The translations under genes and the position numbers were made by a program. The notes beneath the pieces are model-generated. The model had not been told where the DNA came from and did not search any database. It saw only the letters and a program-made list of their open reading frames with translations. This document shows, in pieces, positions 1 through 11,402 of a stretch of DNA of 64,000 bases. The DNA lies in the NCBI GenBank assembly GCA_020284085.1, contig JACEVL010000033.1, forward strand, positions 566,501 through 630,500, in the 5' to 3' direction. The DNA is from Aporrectodea caliginosa (Eukaryota; Annelida; Clitellata; Crassiclitellata; Lumbricidae). Numbering within the stretch: position 1 is the stretch's first letter; each line of letters starts with the position of its first letter.

Positions 1-1690
1 CGCTCTTAAATAGCTATTCCTCATCATCACAATTGATGAATTTTAAGCATCAACGTAACGTGTATTTCCAAAGCTGAATGCACCATTTCTTCAAACAAAT
101 CAAATGGTGTCACGCGTCTTAATATGCACAGCTGCTGCGACTGTAGGAAATTTCACGTAGCCTTTTTGTAACTATAACAATGAGTAGTAACTAAAATAAA
201 AAGCCAGTAACTATAGCTATAACGAAAAAATAATACTAACTATAACTATAGCTTTAATTAACTAAAATAAGAAACCATTAACTATAACTGTAACTATAAC
301 TAAAATAAAATCGGTAAGGAGAATCACACTGGTGCTAAGATTAGAGAAGCTGTCCACTTTGTTTGACCTGTGGTGAAGAAATTGCCTCAGAGTTGTTTGA
401 AGTGGTAGGAAGGCCTCTGATTTGTGGCCTGAGTAAGCTTCTTTGTAGAACTTTGTGTATGACTTTAATTAATAATTGTGTGAAATTGTCAATGGGAGAG
501 TAGCCTATATAATGCAATATTATATTTGAAATTACTAAATTAGTAGTTCTGTCTTTTAAATATGCATAGCCATAAGATGTTCACTCACTCCAGCCTGGGT
601 TCTTCCCTTATTGGGCCACGTGGCAGGTGCACAGGGCAGGGTCATGAACCCCCTCGGCTCGAAACTGGACTCACTAGCCATCAGTCTCCACATGACCCTG
701 GGACGCATATGCCATCGGTCTCTTGGCAAGGAAACCCATGCCTGCATTCGCCCCATGAAGGATTAGAAACCGGTTATCCAGGTCAGGTTCAAATGGAGAG
801 TTCTTCAGAAAATGGTTTGAGATGGAGTCGTTCATATGTATACCAGGTTGATTTGGTATCTAATGACTCAGGGTATCATATGCAGAGCAGGGTGTTGTAA
901 AGTACTCTGTAATAATTATTTAGGCCAACTCCCGTGAGCAGTAGATTGTCGAAATAGATTTGCAAGTTCTGTGTATTAAATATATATCGACCAAATCTGA
1001 AAGTAGACTGGTAGGCCTATTGCTCTGGCTAGAGGCGGTGCTGTACATTTTTGTAATCAGGGCATATCCAGAGCAGTTGTTCAAGTCACCAGTGCAGGGG
1101 TGATTTAAATTCTTGACAGGGAAAAAACTTCGGGCAGCATTGTGGCAGGTTAACGACCAGGGCAAGGCTTTTTACCAGTGAATTAGCCCTGGCTTGCCCT
1201 ACTGTAGCGACGCCACTGGCTCTGGCCTTACGTGGTAATTTCCCAATCTTCACTTTCTATTTTTCAACATACGGTACAGGCGTATAGTACATATTTTTGA
1301 AAGGAAAATGCTCTGTTCTAAGAGAAAAAGGCTCGGCCGGCTGATTCTGTCACGCGCTATTGAATCACAATATCGCTCTGTAATGAAGGCGAACCTAGAG
1401 AACATGGCTGCGTAAGCCTAACTGCATTCGAGAGATATCTAGATGGCCCCTTCATTACATGCACACATTGTCAGTAACGATAAACTCAATCAGGAAGAAT
1501 TTGCTGGCTGAACCAGAGAAACGGTCTAGGCATTTTTTTAGGAAATAACTAAAAGGTTTATTGTTATTCATAAACAATCTATCAGGAATTGAATTGGATT
1601 TGCAGGTATTATTCTACTCAGCTGGTAGACACTGGATGGAAATCATTCTCTGAATCAGAAACTGAACGGTATACGATCAGGTTGGAACTA
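1..1690. other. No supported gene; AT-rich repeats at left edge
   Basis: From about 185 to 310 there is a degenerate tandem array of the word TAACTATAAC mixed with AAAATAA. An open frame at 562-900 (112 codons, plus strand) has no recognisable domain and no splice or promoter context, so I do not call it a gene. The stretch 1440-1690 leads into the ParB-like gene and shows no obvious TATA box. Confidence 0.5.
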
Positions 1691-1704
1691 AACACCTTGT
1701 AGGC

Positions 1705-1779
1705 ATTCAACGCAGGTGCGTAGCATATTCATCGATATTCTCCCGTCATATTGCAAACCAGGCTGATCTACGTGGAAAC
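1705..1779 (+). promoter_or_regulatory. Conserved 5' leader of the ParB-like gene
   Basis: The block starting ATTCAACGCAGGTGCGT and running to the ATG is closely matched upstream of the second copy (about 47656-47730), whereas sequence further upstream is not. It probably marks the transcribed leader. No TATA box is evident; CAG|GTGCGT inside it could act as a splice donor. Confidence 0.45.
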
Positions 1780-2421
1780 ATGGCTCCAAGTGGACAATCA
1801 CAGAGAATGCGTCCACGTGACATCCGGTTCACCCAGGACAGCATCGGAAGTCGATTCACGGATGGTACGTACTTATCAGGTACATTCGAACAACTACTAA
1901 ACCGCAGAATCAGCGTAGAACAACTGGAGCGGATCGAGGTGGTCGAGGAGAGATCGTTGTATTGGGCCCTGACCGGAAATCGACGACTGTACCTTTACCG
2001 GAAGTTGGAGGACCTCGGAGAAGTAGACACGATTCCTGTTCGCGAGATGTCGTTGTTCGACAACGGCGTTAGACAACGGTTTGATGATCGAAAAACGACG
2101 ATTTGTGATGGAAAGGAAATCGTGATGAGGCAGTCAGCAGCGGAGTGGTACTTTAGTAGTGTCATCCAAAGGTGGAAGGCGTCGAAGATGGTCAACGGAA
2201 ATCGCAACGAAGGTTTGGCAATGAACACATCCCGCCACCTGCCGACTGATATGTCGTCTAACACAGCGACATCCGTCGAGCGCAATGACGTGGCTGTGGA
2301 TGTCTGTAATGATGACGGCAAGAACGTCAGTTGCTGTGGATCATGTGTCTGCACAGCAGTATGCTTGTTGCTCTTTTTGTTCGTGTTGTTCGTGATCTAT
2401 ATAAATATGACAGTGAAATGA
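1780..2421 (+). CDS. ParB/sulfiredoxin-like domain protein with C-terminal membrane anchor, copy 1
   Basis: Single open frame of 213 residues. Residues about 10-95 read like the ParB/Srx fold. An N-terminal RPRDIRFTQDSIGSRF stretch takes the place of the ParB 'QPR' segment. It is followed by a helix-rich part (FEQLLNRRISVEQLERIEV) and then the signature GNRRLYLYR with a downstream TIPV strand, comparable to GERR...IPV in ParB. A hydrophobic segment at about 188-206, preceded by a Cys cluster (CCGSCVC) and followed by a short polar tail, looks like a tail anchor. The start is the first ATG, and about 75 nt before it are conserved with copy 2. Similar soluble domains are, as I recall, common in aquatic eukaryotes; their function is unknown to me. 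Catalytic or DNA-binding activity should not be assumed. Alternative: a domesticated mobile-element gene. Confidence 0.75.
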   Translation: MAPSGQSQRMRPRDIRFTQDSIGSRFTDGTYLSGTFEQLLNRRISVEQLERIEVVEERSLYWALTGNRRLYLYRKLEDLGEVDTIPVREMSLFDNGVRQRFDDRKTTICDGKEIVMRQSAAEWYFSSVIQRWKASKMVNGNRNEGLAMNTSRHLPTDMSSNTATSVERNDVAVDVCNDDGKNVSCCGSCVCTAVCLLLFLFVLFVIYINMTVK

Positions 2422-2576
2422 AGTTGCTATATAATTTTTACATTACTTCATTAGCATCCATTGTCCAATGTATTAATTATGGCTGCCAGGGACGTTAACG
2501 TCCTCCAAACCTCAATTTTCGACTTGTGGGCGATAATTGAGCTGTCGTTATTTTATTATTATTACTCCAAGGTTAA

Positions 2577-3484
2577 CCCTCGGGCTACCAAAGGGGTTGG
2601 TTGCCCCCCCGGTTGTTTTCATCTCAAACTTTTTCCGTATGGAATAAAAATTTGACCTTTCAGGTAGCTGTAGGGGTTCATTTACACACGTTTTGAGGTA
2701 AAATGTGAGATGATATCTCCCACCGTTCAAAAGTTATACCCAATATACCCGAGGCACCAGGGGGGTGGATACCACCCCCCTCTAGATTTTCGACTAGAGG
2801 GAATGTGGGGCTACATTTCTATGGTCACTGAGTTGACCTGAGACAACCGGAAGTGCTCAAAATAAATAATAATACGCGTAACATGCGTGAAAAATGGCTG
2901 AATGGAAGCACTCCCCCCTTAGTTTTTTGTCTGTAGCGTATTCATTTGTCTTCCTGGAAGAGAAACAAAGATACCATTCTTTAGAGGGAATGTAGGGCTT
3001 CATTTCCATACCAACATCTTTGTCTTTTGAATACCGGAAGTGATCAAAATAAATAATAATACGCGTAATCTGTGTGAAAATGGCTGAATACAGCATTACA
3101 ACGTAAACCGATATATATGTATGGATATATAGGTATGGATGTACATTTATACTATATAAACATGTGTAGGGATGATTGTTTGTATCATTTATACATAGGT
3201 TAGTTTCAAAACACACATAATCTTATATTTTTTACCGAAAAAGTACAAAATGTACGCAATAATATACAATATTGCTAATTAATGGGTTCCGTTGTTAAAA
3301 GTGATGTAATTTCGAGGTGCATTCACATAATGTACAACTAAATATACCATTCTGTGCAGAAATGAATGCTGAATCCATTGCTATATTACAAGTTATGATA
3401 TGTAAAACCAAACACGAAATCCAGGGGGGTGGTAACCACCCCCTTGGTAGCCAGTGTTACAAAAAAAGCTTGGTAGCCCTAGGG
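2577..3484. mobile_element. TTAA-flanked MITE, family A, copy 1
   Basis: Flanked by TTAA on both sides (2573-2576 and 3485-3488). The termini are inverted repeats, CCCTCGGGCTACCAA at the left and TTGGTAGCCCTAGGG at the right. TTAA targets and CCC-starting ends are typical of piggyBac elements, so this is probably a non-autonomous derivative. It has no coding capacity. Internal sequence shares long blocks with 7479-8440 and 56471-58981. The duplicated locus near 48560 is the empty site. Confidence 0.85.
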
Positions 3485-3889
3485 TTAAGCCTCGCCGTAT
3501 GACATCAAAGGCCGTTCACGACAATTTAAGGCATTTAGAATGAAGTGAAAAGGAATTCGTTGTGTCCGAAAGACTCCATTTAAAGCTGTCATAAAAAAAC
3601 ACTGACACTAATATTCGTTGTCTAACGGCATAAAGGAATATAATATTACAGGTGACGTTGTCTATGATACACACATTGTGATAAAATGGGTTGATGCAAG
3701 TTAGACAATATTTTGCATTTGCAGCAATCGTTATCTTATTAAATATTCAACTCCCACGCTATCTGAAACTGCCAGCTCCATCGATTGCTCCCACGCTATC
3801 TGATAGAGTGGGAGTTGGCATCGACATAATTATCGTTAGTCAATTGTGTTAAGTTAAACTGTGCTCATCATCCTTCGTAATGTGTAAGA

Positions 3890-4125
<236 letters not shown>

Positions 4126-4128
<3 letters not shown>

Positions 4129-4376
4129 AAATTAAAAATTACTAGTGAAAGATTAAGAATCTCAGCTCATATTACAATAAGTTTGTTATTTTGAAGCCAT
4201 TTGTATGTATTATGCTAACATTGCTTGTTTGTAATGATTGATTACCTATGTAAACATTTATAACTAAACTAAGAATTTCATGTCAAAATAACATATATAA
4301 TAAAATTTAATAACCATTAAACTGAAATTAAAAATTAAAAGTGAAAGATTAAGAATCTCAGGTCAAATTACAATAC
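4126..4376. repeat. Two direct copies of a ~55-bp AT-rich unit
   Basis: ACTGAAATTAAAAATTA followed by GTGAAAGATTAAGAATCTCA occurs at about 4126-4180 and again at 4320-4375. It is part of a ~195-bp tandem duplication. Confidence 0.6.
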
Positions 4377-5400
4377 TCTTTTCTATTCATATCTTTAACA
4401 TATGATAAAGAGCTGTCGTTTTCAATGTATGCCTATGCATGTATTTTAATTATGATGTCTGGTTGAAATGAATGAAGAAAAAAAGTTTGAAAATTAAAAT
4501 TTAAAATATAAATTTCATATAATAATTTCAGGTTTTGTAAACTTCATAATTACAGGTTTTGTAAACTTGAAACCAATGCTCTTATATAACTGAATAGGTG
4601 GATTGGAAATCTCGTGTACAATATTGCTGTTTATCAGGAATCTTTTCATTTTACATAAAAAAATTATGTATGATAATTGCTGCAAAACAGTGTATAATTT
4701 TTTGAAAGACCATCTTACAGTATGACATTGTTATCTTATGCAAGTAGCATTGACATTAGTATCTGAACTATAATATTTGTTGTGCTGCTAAACAATGAAT
4801 ATTAGTGACATTGTAAAGTACTGCTTAGATGCCTTTAAATCTATCAATTTTGTTTCAACTGTATTGTACAGAATAAAAAAAAGTTGTTTAATTAAGCTGG
4901 TCGTATTTATCAAAATAATGACAATAATATGAGATGGAAAGCAAAAAAATGCATCAAATGCTCAGACACAAGAAATTTGAAATGTAAGAAAGATTGCGAG
5001 CAAAATTGCTTTTTTTGGATGCCGAGTTTAATATCGAAGCTAAGATTCGGTTGATGTCAATGCCAAGGTGTCACTTAAGTCTGATTTTTTTGCCAAGTCT
5101 GAAATTTTTACAAAGTCTGAAGTTTTTACAAAGTCTTTAACTAAGAGAGTGGACGGGTGAAGAGGATACACAAAACACTCTACAACGCACCTGATGTCCC
5201 GCAAAGCCCAACCACTCCGAGGCCACGTATAACAAGCGGGCCACTGTGGTCATTCTTTTCACGTCCTGCAGACTTGGTCCATTCATGATTCGCAGGGCAT
5301 TATTATTATAGTTTCCAGTGTTTTATTGTCGCTTCAATTTTGACGTCGATCTCGTTTTTCCCTTTAAAATGTTATATTGTACCCGACACGAAAAATAAGC
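4377..5400. other. AT-rich stretch without recognised features
   Basis: I see no coding signal, RNA gene or clear element boundary. The only local structure is a short direct repeat of CATAATTACAGGTTTTGTAA near 4540-4560. Confidence 0.4.
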
Positions 5401-5403
5401 AGC

Positions 5404-5448
5404 TTCGCGATTGACGACTATATACAGCAACGTTTAAAGGCGTTCTAA
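5404..5448 (-). promoter_or_regulatory. PSE/TATA-like module (degenerate)
   Basis: On the plus strand TATATA precedes CGTTTAAAGGCGTT. Read on the minus strand this is the box-then-TATA order of the dispersed module described at 6449. Confidence 0.4.
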
Positions 5449-5495
5449 GGGTGTGCAGTATCGCATCAATAATATTTATTTATTATTACTTCCAA

Positions 5496-5540
5496 TGTTT
5501 AACGTCGTCATATGGCATCAAAGGCCGTTGATTACAATAC
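5496..5540 (-). repeat. Hairpin unit, type II
   Basis: On the minus strand it reads CAACGGC-CTTTGAT-GCCATA, then a GACGTTAAAC tail. The inner stem GGC/GCC is intact. The outer stem is degraded. Confidence 0.45.
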
Positions 5541-6006
5541 GGAAGTATGCAGTATGGTAGTTTTATATATTTTTATAGTATTTTGAAGTTCTCTGTTCAT
5601 TTGTACCCCACCAAAAGACAGTATTAACAATAATACGTCGACACAAAACCCTTGAGTTGCAATGCAAAACATGACAGAGGCAATGGCTGAACATAAGCGT
5701 CACCATGGTTGACGAAAGTGTTATAGATAAACGTTTGTAAATTGTAAGTGCTTTTTGGTCGTATAATAAGACAATCGGAATACTATTCATTGACCCTCCT
5801 TCCCTTCTGCCCCTCCTTGGAATAACAAACAAGTAGAGGTTGCCATAAGATGTCTTTAAAGTCTTGATCAATTGCCAATATCTAGCTCCACCACTACCCG
5901 CTGTGCCAAGCCCAAACCTGGAACCTGGAGGCGGGCGACATCAGCGGCCTTCGTAGCCATAAGATGTCATTAAACATTGAAAAAATTGTAATTGACAATA
6001 ATATTA

Positions 6007-6245
6007 TAATCATCGGGGGGGGCCATTTGCGCATTGGATAACATCTGGCGTAGAGACCGAGAGGTACCGAGTTCGAGCCCCGTACGGCGGACATGCTTTG
6101 TAGGCTGCTATTAGCTTCGTGTATTGCAGGTTGTCTGTTCTGTTAGTAGTTAAGATTATTTCAATTGCATAACATGTAAATGTACAGCGCAGTGCGTTTG
6201 TCAGGCGCTCAATTAAAGAAAAGATATTATTATTGTTATTATTAT
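6007..6245 (+). mobile_element. tRNA-derived SINE, copy 1
   Basis: The head contains a Pol III B-box-like GAGTTCGAGCCCC. The body, containing GTTAGTAGTTAAGATT and a GCGCAGTGCGTTTGTCAGGC segment, is shared with copies at 10368-10615 and 13085-13315. It ends in an ATT-rich tail. The 3' part probably copies a LINE end, as is usual for such SINEs. Confidence 0.8.
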
Positions 6246-6448
6246 ATTAATCTAAACCAATCGTATTTTTTCTTATCGAAGCTAAAGTCCTATGATGCCA
6301 ACGCAAAGTTATTACATTGCTTGATAAATGGCCAGTAAGCTGACCATTTCAAATCTGTCGAGATTAAGTCGATGTCGAAAACGTAGAAAATCCTGGCAGC
6401 CGTGAGGGATAACCTATTAATTAGACGCTGATTAAGAACTACTCTTAC

Positions 6449-6492
6449 TAAACACCTTTAAAACGTTATCTGCGTATGATATAATATATAAA
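6449..6492 (+). promoter_or_regulatory. PSE/TATA-like module
   Basis: AAACACCTTTAAAACGTTAT is followed by TATAAT/TATATAAA. From the end of TTTAAA (6462) to the first TATA base (6480) the gap is 17 nt. The same arrangement recurs at 15261, 26061, 26727, 32661, 35396 and 38770. What it drives is unknown. Confidence 0.5.
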
Positions 6493-7474
6493 ACAAATGC
6501 GCTTCATCGTCTATCTAAATATAACAAAACATACATGCATAAATATAAAATATAACATAATATATCACCTGAAAATAGCGATTTATGTCTTCGCCATCGA
6601 TAATTATAATAATCTGTTTAGAGGATTTGGACCCTACGATACCAATCGCCAATTTTGCATTTTAAGGATAAACATTATTTTGTCGGTACCTTCGTCAAAT
6701 ATGACGGTGGAGGATAGCAAAGCTCATGAATGGAGTGGCTCCCATAATTATAGTTACATACTAACGTTAATTTGCATCATAAACAATGTCAATTACGTCG
6801 TTAAACGATACATGTTAGTGACATTGTAGCGATTGTCAGACAGACAGAGTATTTGCAATAGAAAGAGGCAGAGAGAGACAGACAGACACTGGAAAAGACA
6901 GAGACAGACAGAGGAGAAGTCTTCCGAAATTTCCTGAACAATATTTACTCCCGGAAATGCTGACACAGATGATGAAAACAACAGAAGGCCAGATGCGTTG
7001 GGTCCTGCGTAGGGAGTAGGAACGAATAAGGGTGATGTGGAAGAGGAGGATGAGGAATGGAAAAGGGGATATCTTGGCCTCTTCTTCTACGCCGCATGTG
7101 CATCGCACAAACGCAGCAACCAGATGCTGTCTTAAAGGACGTGGTTAGAGAGATTAGAGACGTTCTAAGAACAGTTGTATGAACTAAACCGAAAACACAA
7201 CTGACTCTCTCTTTAACGGACAGAGGCATTTGAAAGGTGGTCACGATTATCGGGAATGTTTTGAGTGAAGAAAAGAAGTCAGAGGTACATGTACGAGTGT
7301 AGATGGAACGCTCTCTCTACTATCAGATGTCCTATACTGTTTGTCCAGTGGTTTTCTATAACTGCTTTAAATGGGTGAAATGTATTGCTAAATAGTTTAG
7401 TCCTAAATTTTAATTAATTTTGTTATCATAATTATTATCATAATGATAGATTAGAAAACCGGGTTCTTAAGCTG
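6493..7474. other. No supported gene
   Basis: A 110-codon frame at 6497-6829 shows no domain. A GACAGA-rich stretch lies near 6836-6915. Nothing else is recognised. Confidence 0.35.
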
Positions 7475-7478
7475 TTAA

Positions 7479-8440
7479 CCCTCGGGCTACCAAGGGGGGG
7501 TGGTTGCCACCCCCCTACGTTTTTATGAAATTTTTGTTTCCATATGGAATATAATTTTGGCATTTTAGGTAGCTGTAGCAGATTCATTGGCGCATTTTGA
7601 GGTAAACATTATTGTGGTAGCCCACGCCATTCAAAAGTTATACCTGATATACCCGAGGCACCAGGGGGTGATATACCACCCACCCCTAGATTTTCGAATA
7701 TATCTTATCCGTCATTTAATATTAAGAGAAACAAATTATAGCATTCTATAGAGGGAATGTGGGGCTACATTTATCTGGTCACTGAGTTGACCTGAGACAA
7801 CCGGAAGTGCTCAAAATAAATAATAATACGCGTAACATGCGTGAAAAATGGCTAAATGGAAGCACTCCCCCCTTTGTTTTTTTGTCTGTAGCGTATTCAT
7901 TTGTCTTCCTGGAAGAGAAACAAAGATACCATTCTTTAGAGGGAATGTAGGGCTTCATTTGCATACCTACATCTTTGTCTCTTGAATACCGGAAGTGATC
8001 AAAATAAATAATAATACGCGTAATCTGTGTGAAAATGGCTGAATACAGCATTACAACGTAAACCGATATATATTTATGGATATATATGTATGGATGTACA
8101 TTTATACTCTATAAACATGTTTAGGGATGATTATGTGTATCTTTTATACATAGATTAGTTTCAAAACACACATAATCTTACATTTGTTTATCCAAAAAAT
8201 TACAAAATGTACGCAATAATATAAAATATTGCTAATTAATAGGTTCCATTGTTAAAAGTGATGTAATTTCGAGGTGCATTCACATAATGTACAACTAAAT
8301 ATGCCATTCTGTGCAGAAATGAATGCTGAATCCAATTCTATATTACAAGTTATGATATGTGAAACCAAACACGAAATCCAGGGGGTGGTAACCACCCCCT
8401 TGGTAGTCAGTGTTACAAAAAAAGCTTGGTAGCCCTAGGG
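7479..8440. mobile_element. TTAA-flanked MITE, family A, copy 2
   Basis: TTAA at 7475-7478 and 8441-8444. Termini are CCCTCGGGCTACCAA and its inverted match at the right end. The body is collinear with copy 1, including the AATAATACGCGTAA words and the terminal GCATTCACATAATGTACAAC block. No coding capacity. Confidence 0.85.
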
Positions 8441-8763
8441 TTAAAGTTTGCCCCATCATAATCTCCATGAACATTTTGGACAAGGACGACTTCTTCGCAA
8501 AAATTCAAACTGATCCTTGGATGGTTAAATGTTGCGACCATCTGAGGTGAATGGCTGTGCACGAAATGGTCACATTGAGGTAAGAAATATATTGAAGAGT
8601 TGAGAATGTAAACGTATCCAGTAAGAAATATAGTGTGATATTGTATGTTACGTAAATATAAGTGCAGGAAAAACGAAAATGATTTAAATAAGTTGCTTTA
8701 AAGTAAAATCTAATGTGTGTATCCGAAACTAAATAAGCAAGAGCAGTCGGAGGTGTTATATTT

Positions 8764-8803
8764 AGACACCTCTTTTAAGGTTGTAAAGTTGCTTTATAAG
8801 TGA
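8764..8803 (+). promoter_or_regulatory. PSE/TATA-like module
   Basis: TTAGACACCTCTTTTAAGG is followed by TTTATAAG. Downstream lies a type III hairpin unit (9000-9078), split from it by an inserted type I unit. Confidence 0.45.
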
Positions 8804-8888
8804 AATAAATTTCGCATATGAGCTCCACACAGCTAGTCGTGTTACCACACAGCTAGTCGTTAAACAGAAAAACCACCACATATGAGCT

Positions 8889-8996
8889 CCGCCCTGTTTG
8901 CTTTCTGACAGTGCCAGTCCCAAGCCTGGATAAAGGAGGAGGGCGAGGCTAATGGTCTTTGTCACCACACAGCTAGTCGTTAAAAAGGAAACACAC
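8889..8996 (+). mobile_element. Type I hairpin retroposon, 108 bp
   Basis: Flanked by an 11-bp direct repeat ACATATGAGCT (8878-8888 and 8997-9007), the mark of retroposition. The unit contains GACAGTGCCAGTCCCAAGCC, GGATAAAGGAGGAGGG, the hairpin with inner stem TGGT/ACCA, then TAGTCGTTAAAAAGG and an AC-rich tail. There is no tRNA-like head. Confidence 0.7.
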
Positions 8997-9004
8997 ACAT
9001 ATGA

Positions 9005-9078
9005 GCTGTAATATGCCAAAAACTAATCTTTGTCGGCGGCTTCGGCCTATGTTGTCATAAGCTGCCGTTAAACTGTGG
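9005..9078 (+). repeat. Type III hairpin unit
   Basis: GAGCTGTAATATGCC, then AATCTTTGT, then a hairpin with arms CGGCGGC (9034-9040) and GCTGCCG (9061-9067; one G-U) and inner stem GGC/GTC, then TTAAACTGTGG. Closely related copies lie at 20438-20527 and, inverted, near 38593-38668. Confidence 0.65.
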
Positions 9079-9154
9079 ACATACACATAATTTATGAAAG
9101 GAGGAGGGCGATGCTAACCATCTCTATTATGAGGCACTGTCAGAACCAATGACT

Positions 9155-9220
9155 AACCAAGTAATGTAATGTAATGTAATGTAATGTAATGTAATGTAAT
9201 GTAATAAAACATTTATAAAG
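9155..9220 (-). mobile_element. LINE 3' end with (TGTAA)n tail
   Basis: A GTAAT/TGTAA pentamer array abuts ACATTTATAAAGCGC, the 3'-end word of a LINE family also seen at 21675 and 54715. The LINE sequence resumes near 9486 (CTCTCAGAAGCGCTC) after the insertion at 9221-9484. Confidence 0.6.
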
Positions 9221-9484
9221 CGCAGTGCTTTTTTTCTAGAAAAAAAGGTTCCGGAACTCAACAAATTCAGAACAGTTATAGTGGCATATTTTATGGTAAT
9301 CTTTCTATTTCATATACTATGTATATCAACAAACACTGAAAGCACTTAGATTAAATTAAGTTATCTAAATAATTTAAACAGATTTTAATGAAAAATTTAA
9401 ATTAGCTAAATTATTTTTTAATAGCAGAAAAAGGTCCCGGAACGGCGTTCCGGACCGTTCCGGCTGAAAAAAAGCGCCACTTAA
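9221..9484. mobile_element. Short terminal-inverted-repeat element inside a LINE end
   Basis: The left end reads CAGTGCTTTTTTTC and the right end GAAAAAAAGCGCCACTT, near-inverted copies. GGTTCCGGAAC-type words lie just inside both ends. It interrupts the LINE 3' end. No clean target duplication was found, so the superfamily is unclear; hAT-like is a guess. Confidence 0.5.
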
Positions 9485-9599
9485 GAGTCTCTCAGAAGCG
9501 CTCAACACGTGGCCATCAAACAGCTGAAAAAATGCGTCTTTAAGAGAGTTTTAAGTAACCATATAAAGATTGGCCGTGTGAATTTCAGCTATAGATTGA

Positions 9600-9706
9600 T
9601 TGTTCGCTTTCTGACAGTGCCAGTCCAAACCCTGGATAAACGAGGAGGGCGACGCTAATGGTCTTTGTTACCACACAGCTAGTCGTTAAAAATGAAACAC
9701 ACACAT
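9600..9706 (+). repeat. Type I hairpin unit
   Basis: Very close to the unit at 8889-8996, including the CGACGCT arm, inner TGGT/ACCA stem, AGCTAGTCG arm, TTAAAAATG and the ACACAC tail. Confidence 0.65.
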
Positions 9707-10367
9707 ATGAAGTTTCCGTCTACATCTCCTTTTCTAGTGTATATAAGCGCGGATATAAAGTACATAAGAATCGCAATATGTTCAATTAACAGATTAGGTT
9801 TTGGCTGTGTGAACGCAAACAATAGCTTGTACAATCTTAAAATACATCACTCGGGCTATAGGTAAACCTTACATTAATTATTCGTACATTATATCGTTTG
9901 TAGATTATATACGGAATCATAGCATTTGACAATCTTACAATCGTCAAAGTAGTTTGAAACTTTAAATCATCATCAAACAACAATAAATCGAAATATTGTC
10001 GTCAACGGTCTTTGATGCCATAAGAAAACGTTAGAATAATAATTAAAACATTTGCTAATTTATGGCCACTGTAAAAAATGGTAAACGGTCCAGAAATAAG
10101 AGGCTTCACTTTTAAACTTTAGAATAATAATTGACGAATAATACTGAGAAAATAATGGGAAGAAACTGAATTGAAATGAAGAAGATCAAAGAGACGTCGA
10201 CGCCATAGCTACCTGCAGCCGAATAACAGAATTTCTTTCAAATGATTTTGTCTCTACTAACAACATCAACCCAGAATTAGTCTCTAAAAATATGTACATG
10301 TATTATGGTAGGGTGACATTTAGAGTAATTCAACAAGATTTTGCATAATTTGTAACATACAAGATAG
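9707..10367. other. No gene; type II hairpin at ~10003-10035
   Basis: AT-rich. A type II hairpin (GGT/GCC inner stem around CTTTGAT) lies at about 10003-10035. From about 10160 to 10280 it carries a dispersed repeat (GAAGATCAAAGAGACGTCGA) shared with 16665 and 47106. Confidence 0.4.
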
Positions 10368-10615
10368 CGCATTGGATAACACACTGGCATAGAGAGCGAG
10401 AGGTACCGAGTTCGATTTCCGTAGGCGGACATGCTTTGTATAGGCTGCTATTAACGCCGTGTATTGCAGGCTGTCTGTTCTGTTAGTAGTTAAGATTTAT
10501 GTCTTCTGTCATTTGTGTTCTTGTGAATTGTTTCAATTGCATAACTGTACACTGTCACCGGGTGCGGTTTGTCAACCGCATTGTTTCAATAAAGAAGAAT
10601 ATTATATTATTATTA
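10368..10615 (+). mobile_element. tRNA-derived SINE, copy 2
   Basis: Same organisation as 6007-6245: a GCGCATTGGATAAC head, CCGAGTTCGATTTCC B box (diverged), shared body and a TATTAT-rich tail. Confidence 0.75.
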
Positions 10616-10619
10616 TAGT

Positions 10620-11080
10620 TTATGTATATATAAGTAAGCCTTTATTTCTAAAAGATTTTGATAATAAACGAGGACTCTAATTATTTTCAGATTTCAGATC
10701 CTTAATTTATGAGGGCCTCCTTTTAATTTTTAATACACCATCATGATTTTTTACACTCGTAATCATGATTTTTGCTATCTATTTACACTATCTTTAAATT
10801 TTTGCATATGCACTCAATCAATACAATCATGCAATCAAACAATAAAATCGCAATACGGATACAACTAGTTTACAAAAAAACACAAAAAGGCCTATAGCAT
10901 ATTTAAATCATGCACATATTACAGCCCAGTAACTAAGGGTCTGCTGAATGACAAATCCACTCACCAACAACATTACTCTTTTCTTTACTGATAAAAACTC
11001 TCATTACAAACTCTAATTTTACAGAAAAGACCACTAAAGTAAACTAGCTAACGCAGTTGCCTTTTATATAGATTGGTGGG
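10620..11080. other. AT-rich, nothing recognised
   Basis: No coding frame with support and no element ends were seen. Confidence 0.35.
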
Positions 11081-11402
11081 CAACGTCTTAAAGGTGTCCA
11101 AGGACGCATTGCTTCAGCACGGTTTAAGCCCTTTAAGGGTATATTATGACTGTTAAGGCGAATAGCTAACACTTTTTAATTGACAAAATCAGTGGCGTCT
11201 ACCAATAAGATTGGAGTTTGGAGATTCGATCTTCGACGGTTGCCAGAAGTGAGGAAGTTTAACGTATATTAATTTACAGTTCGCAGTGACTTCTGAGTCT
11301 CTAATATATAAGTCGGTCAGAATGAGGGTTTGTTCTCGCATTCCAGTTGGGGGGCTAGACGCCACTGGACAAAATCAGACTGTAAGTAGCAATTATGTAG
11401 AT

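Larger units (their letters stand above)
1705..3740. repeat. Segmental duplication, copy 1 (partner 47656-48780)
   Basis: The leader, coding region and about 500 bp of 3' flank align with the segment at 47656-48780. The only large difference is the 908-bp element at 2577-3484. Shared 3' landmarks include GGCTGCCAGGGACGTTAACG, CCAAGGTT, the AAAGACTC word and the GGGTTGATG word. Confidence 0.85.

Noticed and set aside
562..900. 112-codon open frame
   Set aside because: No domain, promoter, splice or paralogue support.
8889..8996. Type I unit as an HDV-like or hammerhead ribozyme
   Set aside because: GGAGGAGGGCGACGC and CTAATGA look superficially similar to ribozyme cores, but neither the HDV double pseudoknot nor the hammerhead GAAA/CTGATGA pair can be completed.
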